13,270 nucleotides of DNA from UBA2206 sp049303905 (GTDB taxonomy: Bacteria > Patescibacteriota > Minisyncoccia > Moranbacterales > UBA2206). How positions within the stretch are numbered: the first letter of the stretch is position 1; each line of letters starts with the position of its first letter. The notes below the pieces were generated by a model. The model was not told the origin of the DNA and searched no databases. It worked only from the letters and a program-made list of their open reading frames with translations. The position numbers and the translations under genes are program-made. Of the stretch, positions 4,068-10,366 are shown in pieces. The stretch lies in contig JBAQNP010000001.1 in NCBI GenBank assembly GCA_049303905.1, positions 1-13,270 of the forward strand, given 5' to 3'.

Positions 4068-4723
4068 TCATTCAATATTACGGGCATTCTTGTTTCAAGA
4101 TAACTACCAAACCGGCCGGACGAGGCAAAGATGATGTGGCGGTTTTTTTTGATCCGTTTGACAAGTCGGTGGGACTTCGACCACCGCAAGGACAAGCTGA
4201 CTTGGTTTTGGTGAGTCACGATCATGCCGATCATAATAATGTCGAAGCATTGAAAGGCGAACCATATGTGATTGATATCCCGGGAGAATATAGTGCTAAG
4301 GGAGCTAATATTATTGGAATTGCTTCAAATCATGATGATAAGAATGGCGCAGAGCGAGGAGAGAATACGATTTTTGTTTTAGAGGCGGAAGATTTGCGCA
4401 TTTGTCATTTAGGTGATCTAGGATCTGATTTATCGGAAAAGCAATTGGAGAAAATAAATGGCATTGATATTTTAATGATTCCAATTGGTGGAAATTATAC
4501 AATAGACGGTAAAAAAGCGGTGGATATAATAAAAAAGATTGAACCAAAAATTATCATTCCGATGCATTATAAGATAAAAGGTTCAACGGTGGACATTGAT
4601 GATGAAAAAAAATTCTGCAGCGAAATTGGAAATTGTCCAAAAGAAAAAGTTTCCAAGATTAATATCAAGAAAAAAGACTTAGAAGGAAAAGACATGGAAG
4701 TTGTGCTGATGGACATCGAGTAA
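4064..4723 (+). CDS. MBL-fold metal-dependent hydrolase (UlaG/UPF0173-like)
   Basis: This 219-aa protein belongs to the metallo-beta-lactamase fold, small UPF0173/UlaG-like branch. It starts with the typical MIIQYYGHSCFKI. Metal ligands are visible: SHDHADH (residues 51-57, the HxHxDH motif with His52, His54, Asp56 and His57), LGDLG (116-120, Asp118) and PMHYK (166-170, His168). DIPGEY (71-76) is also characteristic. No signal peptide is seen, so it is cytoplasmic. The natural substrate of this branch is generally unknown; phosphodiester or lactone hydrolysis are typical of the superfamily. Its ATG lacks a Shine-Dalgarno and overlaps the stop of a 16-codon ORF that has a good one. It lies upstream, on the same strand, of a small TM protein and gyrA; the GxxExxY element may have inserted into this row. 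The family call is secure, the substrate is not. Confidence 0.9.
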   Translation: MIIQYYGHSCFKITTKPAGRGKDDVAVFFDPFDKSVGLRPPQGQADLVLVSHDHADHNNVEALKGEPYVIDIPGEYSAKGANIIGIASNHDDKNGAERGENTIFVLEAEDLRICHLGDLGSDLSEKQLEKINGIDILMIPIGGNYTIDGKKAVDIIKKIEPKIIIPMHYKIKGSTVDIDDEKKFCSEIGNCPKEKVSKINIKKKDLEGKDMEVVLMDIE

Positions 4724-4724
4724 A

Positions 4725-4757
4725 TTACGAAAATACTAATCTAGCGAAATTACGAAT
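4725..4757 (+). repeat. left 33-bp inverted repeat around the GxxExxY gene
   Basis: This stretch, starting TTACGAAAATAC, matches the reverse complement of 5165-5197 at 28 of 33 positions. It begins two bases after the MBL hydrolase stop codon and ends 21 bases before the GxxExxY ATG. Confidence 0.85.
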
Positions 4758-4778
4758 AAAAATAGAAAAGCCTAAAAA

Positions 4779-5162
4779 ATGGAAACAAAAAATAATTTAA
4801 TTTATGCTGATGAATGTTATCAGATAATGGGAATTGTATTTAAAGTTTATAACGAATTAGGCTTTGGACACAAAGAAAATTATTATCAAAAAGCATTAGC
4901 AGAAGAATTTAAAAACAATAAGATTAGTTTTAAAGAGCAATTAAGATGTAAATTAAAATACAAAGATAAGGATGTGGGATTATATATTTTAGATTTTTTG
5001 GTTTTTGATAGAATAATTTTAGAAATAAAGCAAAAGAATTTTATTTCAGGTAAAGATATAAAACAGCTTTATAGTTATTTAAAGGTTATGAATTTGAAAT
5101 TGGGTTTGATAATAACCTTCACTAAGGATCAGGTTAAATATAAAAGAATTGTAAATTTGTAA
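4779..5162 (+). CDS. GxxExxY protein, PD-(D/E)XK nuclease-like
   Basis: This 127-aa protein carries the motif naming the family, GHKENYY (residues 30-36: Gly30, Glu33, Tyr36). It also has a PD-(D/E)XK-type core: Asp72 in ILDFLVFD and Glu82-x-Lys84 in LEIKQ, then QLYSYLK (96-102). Length fits the family, which has about 120-130 residues. The ATG at 4779 has only a weak purine stretch (GAAAAG) upstream. The gene sits within a 33-bp inverted repeat pair, an arrangement resembling rRNA intervening sequences and other small ORFs carried in the loop of a long stem, which suggests a mobile or selfish unit placed between the hydrolase and the small TM gene. Nuclease residues look complete. Biological role in the family is unknown; it could also be a domesticated repair or RNA-processing factor. 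Confidence 0.85.
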   Translation: METKNNLIYADECYQIMGIVFKVYNELGFGHKENYYQKALAEEFKNNKISFKEQLRCKLKYKDKDVGLYILDFLVFDRIILEIKQKNFISGKDIKQLYSYLKVMNLKLGLIITFTKDQVKYKRIVNL

Positions 5163-5164
5163 GG

Positions 5165-5197
5165 ATTAGTAATTTCGTTTAATTCGTATTTTCGTAA
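5165..5197 (-). repeat. right 33-bp inverted repeat around the GxxExxY gene
   Basis: This is the partner of 4725-4757 (28 of 33 positions complementary). It starts two bases after the GxxExxY stop and ends three bases before the ATG of the next gene, so it covers that gene's ribosome-binding region. In RNA the two repeats would close a stem with the whole ORF in the loop. Confidence 0.85.
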
Positions 5198-5200
5198 GGG

Positions 5201-5488
5201 ATGAACATATTTAACAAAATAGACGAAATTAGGCGTCAGCCGGATCATATCCGTCTGCGTTGGGCGTGGGGGCTCACGGCGGTGGGAATGTTTTTTATCG
5301 TGATTATCTGGATGATTTCCTTCTCTGCGCAAATTAGCAGTTTGAAAAGCGAAGAGAAACCTGTAGATAATATAAACAATGGGAGTGCTATGCAAGAATT
5401 GAGTGCGCAAAAAAAATCTATTGAAGATGCTACAAGTCAATTGAAAAATGTTTTAGGTAAGGAGTCGCAAACTGATATTAGCAATTAA
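5201..5488 (+). CDS. small single-pass membrane protein of unknown function
   Basis: This is a 95-aa protein. Residues 1-21 form a charged cytoplasmic start (NKIDEIRRQPDHIRLR). Residues about 22-42 (AWGLTAVGMFFIVIIWMIS) are one TM helix. The rest is a polar, probably helical tail (KSEEKPVDNI, SAQKKSIEDATSQLKNVLGKES). With positive charges before the helix, the N-terminus should be inside and the tail outside. I do not recognise a family. The ATG at 5201 follows GTAAGGG, a weak ribosome-binding site that overlaps the end of the right inverted repeat; the insertion of the GxxExxY unit may have altered its original leader. It lies 154 bases before gyrA, which has its own promoter. Real gene likely because of the clear topology and the clean start after the repeat. 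Confidence 0.65.
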   Translation: MNIFNKIDEIRRQPDHIRLRWAWGLTAVGMFFIVIIWMISFSAQISSLKSEEKPVDNINNGSAMQELSAQKKSIEDATSQLKNVLGKESQTDISN

Positions 5489-5510
5489 TAAATCTTTTCG
5501 ATATTGAACT

Positions 5511-5539
5511 TTGACGAGAAATTAGAATTTTTCTATAAG
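5511..5539 (+). promoter_or_regulatory. predicted gyrA promoter
   Basis: TTGACG (5511-5516) and TATAAG (5534-5539) have the ideal 17-base spacing. Transcription from about 5546 would give gyrA a leader of about 97 bases that contains the three-way-junction fold at 5566-5629. Confidence 0.6.
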
Positions 5540-5565
5540 TTTAGTTTCGAATAAAATATAAATTC

Positions 5566-5629
5566 ACCCTATGGAATAATTTTTCCGGAGGAAAAATAAT
5601 TTTGTTTTACAAAATTTATTCCATAGGGT
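5566..5629 (+). promoter_or_regulatory. three-way-junction structure in the gyrA leader
   Basis: ACCCTATGGAATAA (5566-5579) pairs perfectly with TTATTCCATAGGGT (5616-5629). Inside it two hairpins sit side by side: ATTTTTCC/GGAAAAAT (5579-5586 with 5590-5597, loop GGA) and AATTTTG/CAAAATT (5598-5604 with 5610-5616, loop TTTTA). All three stems meet with virtually no unpaired base. A GGAGG (5587-5591) lies in the apex of the first hairpin, 51 bases before the gyrA ATG, too far to serve it directly. A regulatory RNA, a DNA cruciform, or a small palindromic repeat element could all explain it. Confidence 0.7.
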
Positions 5630-5642
5630 AAAAATTAACAAT

Positions 5643-8108
5643 ATGCCAAAAGAAAAAATTCTAGAAGAAAAGACAGACTTTTCTGCTAATGTAAAAGATC
5701 GTGAGATAACCGCTGAAATTCAACAATCCTATTTGGATTATGCTATGAGCGTGATTGTTTCGCGTGCTCTTCCGGATGTTCGTGATGGGTTAAAGCCGGT
5801 GCATCGTCGAATTCTCTACTCGATGTGGCAGACTGGACTTCGTGCTAATGCTAAATTTAGAAAATCAGCGACAGTAGTTGGAGAAGTGCTTGGAAAATAT
5901 CATCCACACGGTGACGTAGCAGTTTATGATTCGATGGTGCGTATGGCGCAAGATTTTTCTTTGCGCTACCCAATGGTCAAAGGACAAGGAAACTTTGGTT
6001 CAATGGATGGCGACGGCGCAGCGGCCTATCGATATACTGAAGCTAAACTTTCTCAAATGGCGGAAGAAATGCTATTTGATATTGAAAAAGACACCGTAGA
6101 TTTTGTGCCAAACTTTGATGGTCAGCATAAAGAACCGACAGTGCTTCCAGCTGGACTGCCACAACTACTTCTTAATGGTTCTATGGGAATCGCGGTGGGA
6201 ATGGCGACTAATATTCCTCCGCACAATCTAGTCGAACTAATCGACGGAATAAATCATCTAATTGAAAATCCAGAAGCTTCCATTGAAGAGCTTTGTGAAT
6301 ACATCAAAGGACCGGATTTTCCAACAGGTGGAATAATTTATAACAAAAAAGATATTGTCGAAGCCTACAGGACTGGACGCGGAAAAATTTTGACTCGTTC
6401 TAAGGCTGATATCGTTGAAACTAAAACAGGAATGTTCCAAATTGTGATTTCTGAAATTACTTATGCTACTAACAAATCAACTCTCATTGAAAAAATTGCC
6501 GAACTAGTTCATGAAGGAAAAATTTTGGGTATAAAAGATTTGCGAGATGAATCTGACAAAGATGGTGTGCGAATTGTGGTGGATCTCAAAAAAGATGCCT
6601 ATCCACAAAAAGTTCTCAATAAGCTTTTCTCTTTGACTGACTTGCAAAAGAATTTTGGTGTAAATATGCTGGCACTCGTCAATGGAATTGAACCACAAGT
6701 ACTCAATCTAAAAGATATCTTGGAAGAATATATCAAACATCGAAAAATTGTGGTGACCAGAAGAACTAAATTTGATTTAGACAAAGCCAAAGATAGAGCG
6801 CATATCCTAGAAGGACTAAAAATTGCGCTAGACAATATTGACGCAGTGATTGATACGATTAGAAAATCCCCGACCAAAGAAGAAGCACATAAGAGTTTGA
6901 TGAAAAAATTCAAACTTTCGCAGCGACAAGCAACTGCTATTTTGGAAATGAGACTGCAAACTCTGGCCGGACTTGAGCGAAAGAAAATTGAAGATGAGTT
7001 GGCGGAGAAAATAAAATTGATTGCCGAACTGGAAGCAATCTTGAAAAGCGAAAAGAAAATCGCCGGCATTGTGCAAGAAGAGTTGGAAAAAGTGAAAGAA
7101 AAATATGGTGATGAGCGAAGAACAAAAGTGATCAAATCCGGCGTGGGCGAATTCAAACAGGAAGATCTTGTGCCAAATGAAGAAGCGATCATCACTCTTT
7201 CCAAGGATGGATACATAAAAAGAATGAATCCAACAGTGTATAAAGTTCAAAAGCGTGGAGGCAAGGGCGTGATTGGGGCCACCACTCGCGAAGGTGATGA
7301 AATTCAAAAGATGCTTGGTGTGATGGCGCACGACAATCTTTTGTTTTTCACAAACACTGGAAAAGTTTTTCAAACTAAAGCTTATGAAATTCCAGAATCG
7401 ACTCGCATTGCCAAAGGTCAATCAATTGTGAATTTCTTGTCGCTTTCTCAAGATGAATCCATAACGGCGCTAATTCCATTTAATAAAGATGACAATTATA
7501 AGTATCTTCTTATGACAACTCAAATGGGAACAGTCAAAAAGACTGCTATCTCGGAATTTGAAAATGTGAGAAGATCGGGACTCATCGCAATCAAGCTGGA
7601 AAAAGATGACGCTCTTCGTTGGGTAGATGCTACAACTGGATCAGACGAAGTAGTGGTGACCACGAGAAATGGTCAAGCTATCAGATTCAAGGAAACGGAT
7701 GTGCGTGGGATGGGCAGAACAGCGGCTGGAGTGCGTGGAATCAAACTCAAAAAAGATGACGCCGTTGTCGGAATGGATATAGTTTTCAAAAATCAAAAAG
7801 GCAATCAACTCCTCGTCATTTCTGAAAATGGATATGGTAAACGATCTGATCTAAAATTCTACAAAGTCCAAAAACGTGGTGGATCAGGAATTAAAACTGC
7901 TTCTGTCACTGCTAAAACCGGAAAAATTATTGGCGCAATGATCATCAATATGGATGCATTGGACACTGATCTTATTCTTACTTCCGAAAAAGGCCAAATA
8001 ATCCGCATTCCACTTTCTTCTGTTTCAGTTCTTGGCCGAGCCACTCAAGGCGTGCGCGTTATGCGTCCGCAGGCTGGGGATAAAGTGTCTGCAAGTACGG
8101 TTTTGTAA
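5643..8108 (+). CDS. gyrA: DNA gyrase subunit A
   Basis: This 821-aa protein is the breakage-reunion subunit of gyrase, which with GyrB introduces negative supercoils using ATP. The winged-helix/tower part opens with SYLDYAMSVIVSRALPDVRDGLKPVHRRIL (from residue 29). The catalytic Tyr is Tyr131 in AAYRYTEAKL. The coiled-coil C-gate region spans roughly 365-500. The gyrase-specific GyrA box reads QKRGGKG (536-542), which separates it from ParC, and the beta-pinwheel repeats fill the rest (for example MGRTAAGVRGIKL and a second VQKRGGSG). In the quinolone-binding turn GDVAVYD (90-96) the position of E. coli Ser83 is Val92, while the Asp87 position is kept (Asp96). The C-terminus lacks the long acidic tail of E. 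coli GyrA. The ATG at 5643 has no Shine-Dalgarno; no alternative ATG, GTG or TTG occurs in frame before the upstream stop. No gyrB is in the window. Confidence 0.98.
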   Translation: MPKEKILEEKTDFSANVKDREITAEIQQSYLDYAMSVIVSRALPDVRDGLKPVHRRILYSMWQTGLRANAKFRKSATVVGEVLGKYHPHGDVAVYDSMVRMAQDFSLRYPMVKGQGNFGSMDGDGAAAYRYTEAKLSQMAEEMLFDIEKDTVDFVPNFDGQHKEPTVLPAGLPQLLLNGSMGIAVGMATNIPPHNLVELIDGINHLIENPEASIEELCEYIKGPDFPTGGIIYNKKDIVEAYRTGRGKILTRSKADIVETKTGMFQIVISEITYATNKSTLIEKIAELVHEGKILGIKDLRDESDKDGVRIVVDLKKDAYPQKVLNKLFSLTDLQKNFGVNMLALVNGIEPQVLNLKDILEEYIKHRKIVVTRRTKFDLDKAKDRAHILEGLKIALDNIDAVIDTIRKSPTKEEAHKSLMKKFKLSQRQATAILEMRLQTLAGLERKKIEDELAEKIKLIAELEAILKSEKKIAGIVQEELEKVKEKYGDERRTKVIKSGVGEFKQEDLVPNEEAIITLSKDGYIKRMNPTVYKVQKRGGKGVIGATTREGDEIQKMLGVMAHDNLLFFTNTGKVFQTKAYEIPESTRIAKGQSIVNFLSLSQDESITALIPFNKDDNYKYLLMTTQMGTVKKTAISEFENVRRSGLIAIKLEKDDALRWVDATTGSDEVVVTTRNGQAIRFKETDVRGMGRTAAGVRGIKLKKDDAVVGMDIVFKNQKGNQLLVISENGYGKRSDLKFYKVQKRGGSGIKTASVTAKTGKIIGAMIINMDALDTDLILTSEKGQIIRIPLSSVSVLGRATQGVRVMRPQAGDKVSASTVL

Positions 8109-8130
8109 AAAACCGCTTTCTCAAAATAAA

Positions 8131-8169
8131 AATCCTGCGTTTGAGTTTTCAAAACGCAGGATTTTTTTT
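8131..8169. terminator. bidirectional terminator between gyrA and the 60-aa gene
   Basis: AATCCTGCGTTT (8131-8142) pairs perfectly with AAACGCAGGATT (8152-8163). On the plus strand a T8 run follows (8162-8169), ending gyrA 22 bases after its stop. On the minus strand the A-rich bases before the stem give a T-rich tail, so it also serves the converging operon that ends at 8193. Confidence 0.92.
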
Positions 8170-8192
8170 ATTCTATTAAAAAATAATTACTG

Positions 8193-8375
8193 CTATTCAC
8201 GGTTAATGGCAATTTCTATTTCCACAGAGAGCAACCCACTGACCGAGCTTACGAGGTGCTGGATATTTTTTATCTCGCCTAACATACTCCTAATGTCTTT
8301 TACTGTAAAACTAACGAAAGGACCACTTGCAACTTCTTGTAAGAGTTGTTGTATCAGCTCAAGTTTTTCCTGCAT
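8193..8375 (-). CDS. 60-aa hypothetical protein, last gene of the TrmB/HD operon
   Basis: This 60-aa protein is mostly amphipathic helix: residues 1-15 (MQEKLELIQQLLQEV), then a short SGPFVSFTVKD segment, then 25-55 (IRSMLGEIKNIQHLVSSVSGLLSVEIEIA). It has no Cys, TM segment or motif that I recognise. It is accepted as real because GGAGAG lies about eight bases before the ATG at 8375, it is in line with three genes on the same strand, and the shared terminator follows 24 bases after the stop. Its leader repeats the sequence found in front of the HD gene (TACACTTTAAAAA-AGGA). A small helical partner or adaptor of the HD protein would fit, but that is guesswork. Confidence 0.6.
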   Translation of the reverse strand: MQEKLELIQQLLQEVASGPFVSFTVKDIRSMLGEIKNIQHLVSSVSGLLSVEIEIAINRE

Positions 8376-8382
8376 GTTTCTC

Positions 8383-8408
8383 TCCTTTTTTAAAGTGTAT
8401 GATTTTTT
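8383..8408 (-). repeat. leader repeat shared with the HD gene
   Basis: Plus-strand TCCTTTTTTAAAGTGTA followed by TGATTTTTT matches 9057-9080 almost throughout. Each copy sits at the ribosome-binding site of the gene that follows on the minus strand. Confidence 0.55.
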
Positions 8409-8433
8409 TTATTTTCTTCTTACATGAAAAATT

Positions 8434-9048
8434 CTACAATCCCAATTTTTTATTTTCTTTAATTGCAATCCGAATGATTTCATGATCGTCCGGATATTTT
8501 TCTTTGAGCATCTCCTTTAACCCTGTTGCGTTATTATTTGATCCGTCTTTAATTTCAGTTTTTCGGTGCGTAAAAGCATCAATGAAATCACAAACAGATA
8601 CGATTGCCGATATTTCCAGAACTTTCTTTGCAGTAGCCGGGCTCCAATTTTTGGGAAAATCAGAAATTTTAACACCATATCCACGTTTATATAAATTGTG
8701 ATGCAGTCCAGCACATAATGCCGTAAACTCATGTAGCTTACTCAAGGCCTCAAATCCTGAAATGGCATGACGCTTCACTTCTTCATATTCCTGAGTGTCT
8801 ATGTTATGTCCATCAAATAATTTATACGACAAAATTATTTTTCCAATGTCATGAAGCAGTCCTGCAAAAAATGTTGCCTTTTTATCCTTCTTCATCTTCG
8901 TTGCGACTGCCTCTGATAATAAGGCCACTCGCTCGGCATGCTCCTTAACCTGTTTGTGATTAATTTCTGATAATGCTAAAAATAATTCAGCTGTTCTGGA
9001 TAATCCACCTTTCGGATTATATTTTTTTATCTTAGTAATTATTTTCAT
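8434..9048 (-). CDS. HD-domain (HD-GYP-like) phosphohydrolase
   Basis: This 204-aa soluble protein has an HD fold. Metal ligands in order: His37 (KEHAERVALLSEAVA), His66-Asp67 in AGLLHDIGK (62-70), His94 in KRHAISGFEAL, His116-His117 in AGLHHNLYKRGYG (113-125), and Asp154 in SVCDFIDAFTHRK. The spacing and the HH...GYG block resemble HD-GYP domains, where the segment reads HHE..DG.GYP; here the final Pro is replaced and the acidic 'DG' is missing, so cyclic-di-GMP hydrolysis is doubtful. The metal site is complete, so phosphohydrolase activity on some nucleotide or phosphoester is likely. No sensor or receiver domain is fused. The ATG at 9048 has AAGGAA/AGAG upstream. It is the third gene of the operon headed by the TrmB-like regulator. 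Confidence 0.82.
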   Translation of the reverse strand: MKIITKIKKYNPKGGLSRTAELFLALSEINHKQVKEHAERVALLSEAVATKMKKDKKATFFAGLLHDIGKIILSYKLFDGHNIDTQEYEEVKRHAISGFEALSKLHEFTALCAGLHHNLYKRGYGVKISDFPKNWSPATAKKVLEISAIVSVCDFIDAFTHRKTEIKDGSNNNATGLKEMLKEKYPDDHEIIRIAIKENKKLGL

Positions 9049-9056
9049 TAACTCTT

Positions 9057-9080
9057 TCCTTTTTAAAGTGTAGGATTTTT
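9057..9080 (-). repeat. leader repeat in front of the HD gene
   Basis: This is the second copy of the repeat at 8383-8408: TCCTTTTTAAAGTGTA and then GGATTTTT on the plus strand. It carries the HD gene's AAGGA. A looser version (ACATTTTAGAAAAGGAG) precedes the 95-aa gene, but there it overlaps the TrmB stop codon, so it may be chance. Confidence 0.55.
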
Positions 9081-9107
9081 CGTAATGCTCTTAGGGGAAG
9101 CCTGGTT

Positions 9108-9395
9108 TTAATATTCAATATAAAACATAGAACGCTCAGCACATGTGACTTCCCTTGATAGCCCTTCCAATAATCCGCAAACCCGAGCAGAGACCGCCTG
9201 ACCAGGTCCGAATTCATGGCGCATAAATCTTATATTTCCCCAGAGTATTTTAATAGCATAAATCGGTTTTGCAAAATAAAGTATATACCTCCCTGCTTCT
9301 AATATAATTATTTTTATTTCTTTATCCTCATCCTCTGATAGGAATTCTAAACTGCTAGCTCCGTCTTCTTGTTCAACATAGTAGTTTCTATTCAT
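9108..9395 (-). CDS. 95-aa hypothetical protein
   Basis: This is a 95-aa soluble protein that I do not recognise. Residues 8-25 are very acidic (EQEDGASSLEFLSEDEDKE). Then come beta-type segments EIKIIILEAGRYILYFAKP (26-44) and YAIKILWGNIRF, and a C-terminal part with two Cys (RVCGLLEGLSREVTCAERS). The gene is believed because AAAAGGAG lies about seven bases before the ATG at 9395, the start is 16 bases after the TrmB stop, and it is followed by the HD gene on the same strand. A small alpha/beta sensor or binding domain is possible from the pattern, but nothing more can be said. Confidence 0.6.
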   Translation of the reverse strand: MNRNYYVEQEDGASSLEFLSEDEDKEIKIIILEAGRYILYFAKPIYAIKILWGNIRFMRHEFGPGQAVSARVCGLLEGLSREVTCAERSMFYIEY

Positions 9396-9411
9396 GGTTT
9401 TTTCTCCTTTT

Positions 9412-10197
9412 CTAAAATGTTTTTTTCAAAAACTTCCACATCATTTCAAAATACGCCCGATGAGTTTCGGCAAAGTCCTTGCTTTCAATGAGAAGAATTA
9501 TATTTTCCTTTTGCGTGGAAAACATCGCAATTTTGTCTCCGAAGATTATTTCTGTTGATGGAAACATAAATTTTTTTGGGGCCAGTCGCGTTTCTCTATT
9601 TTCTTGGGTATCTTTGTTTTGCATATTCTGAGCCAAGAGTGAATCTTCATTGATTGCGCGACTAACAAATCCAAGTTTCCTTTTTCTCAAGAGTATGTTA
9701 TCCAAAAATTCTTGTCCGGAAAAAGCCAGAAAGGTTTCAATCCGCGCGATGCTCAAAAAATTCTTGCCTTCATAGGAGAATATTTCATCCCAAACTTGTC
9801 GAAATCCTTTTTCTCCGAAATAGGTTCGGATTTGGGGCTTGAAATCTTCTTTGACATTAATCGAACGCAAGATTGGCAAAACTTCGTCGACTTCATGTTG
9901 CATTTTCTTAAGCTGATCGTGCTTTCCATCCAAAATTTTGTAGAGTTTATTGGTTGGACTTTCCGGCACAAACCGTCTTTTCTTGCCTTTTTTGATTTCC
10001 GCTAAAAATCCTCCATTTTTTAGTCTTTCTACTAAATCATAAACAGTCCCCCGACTAAAGCCAGTTTCTTTGGATAATGTTGGAATACTGGATTCTCCTA
10101 ATTGCAGGGCACAAATATAGGTCGTGATCTCCTTTTCTGTCATATTTAGTTGTAAAAGAGTTGATTTAACCTTAGCTCTTTGGTTTTCGTTTAACAT
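9412..10197 (-). CDS. TrmB-family transcriptional regulator
   Basis: This is a 261-aa protein. Residues about 13-75 form a winged helix-turn-helix of the TrmB type: LLQLNMTEKEITTYICALQLGES, IPTLSKETGFSRGTVYDLVERLKNGGFL, and the wing KKGKKRRFVPES. A helical linker follows (85-112, LYKILDGKHDQLKKMQHEVDEVLPIL). The effector-type C-terminal domain comes next, with the IRTYFGEKGFRQVWDEIF start often seen in TrmB relatives with a PLD-like domain (123-261). TrmB proteins bind sugars or other small ligands and repress or activate nearby genes. It heads the operon with the 95-aa, HD and 60-aa genes, so autoregulation of that operon is the simplest idea. A -10-like TATAGT ends only three bases before the ATG at 10197. 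Either the mRNA is leaderless or the true start is the ATG of LNMTEKE (residue 19). Confidence 0.85.
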   Translation of the reverse strand: MLNENQRAKVKSTLLQLNMTEKEITTYICALQLGESSIPTLSKETGFSRGTVYDLVERLKNGGFLAEIKKGKKRRFVPESPTNKLYKILDGKHDQLKKMQHEVDEVLPILRSINVKEDFKPQIRTYFGEKGFRQVWDEIFSYEGKNFLSIARIETFLAFSGQEFLDNILLRKRKLGFVSRAINEDSLLAQNMQNKDTQENRETRLAPKKFMFPSTEIIFGDKIAMFSTQKENIILLIESKDFAETHRAYFEMMWKFLKKTF

Positions 10198-10200
10198 AGC

Positions 10201-10229
10201 ACTATACTCTTAATAATTAAAATAATCAA
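10201..10229 (-). promoter_or_regulatory. predicted promoter abutting the TrmB start codon
   Basis: On the minus strand TTGATT (10229 to 10224), a 17-base spacer, and TATAGT (10206 to 10201). Only GCT separates the -10 box from the ATG at 10197, so the message would begin at or inside the annotated start. Confidence 0.5.
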
Positions 10230-10296
10230 CGACTCCCGTCATTTATCATATTGGCTAACTTAAAAATGCTTTATATTAAGCAAATTTACACCAAAT

Positions 10297-10319
10297 AAAA
10301 AACGACGACTTATGTCGTC
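10297..10319 (-). terminator. rho-independent terminator of the NUDIX cluster
   Basis: GACGAC (10304-10309) and GTCGTC (10314-10319) form a tight hairpin with loop TTAT. On the minus strand it is followed by G and then six T residues (10302 to 10297). It lies 47 bases after the stop codon at 10367. The remaining bases of 10198-10366 show no gene. Confidence 0.82.
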
Positions 10320-10366
10320 ATTCTAGATTATTTTAGTATTTTAGTCAAATTTTCAGATTAATTTTT

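Noticed and set aside
6599..7421. Long minus-strand open frames opposite gyrA
   Set aside because: They are antisense shadows of a clearly conserved gyrA, with low-complexity Phe/Ser/Leu-rich translations and no ribosome-binding sites.
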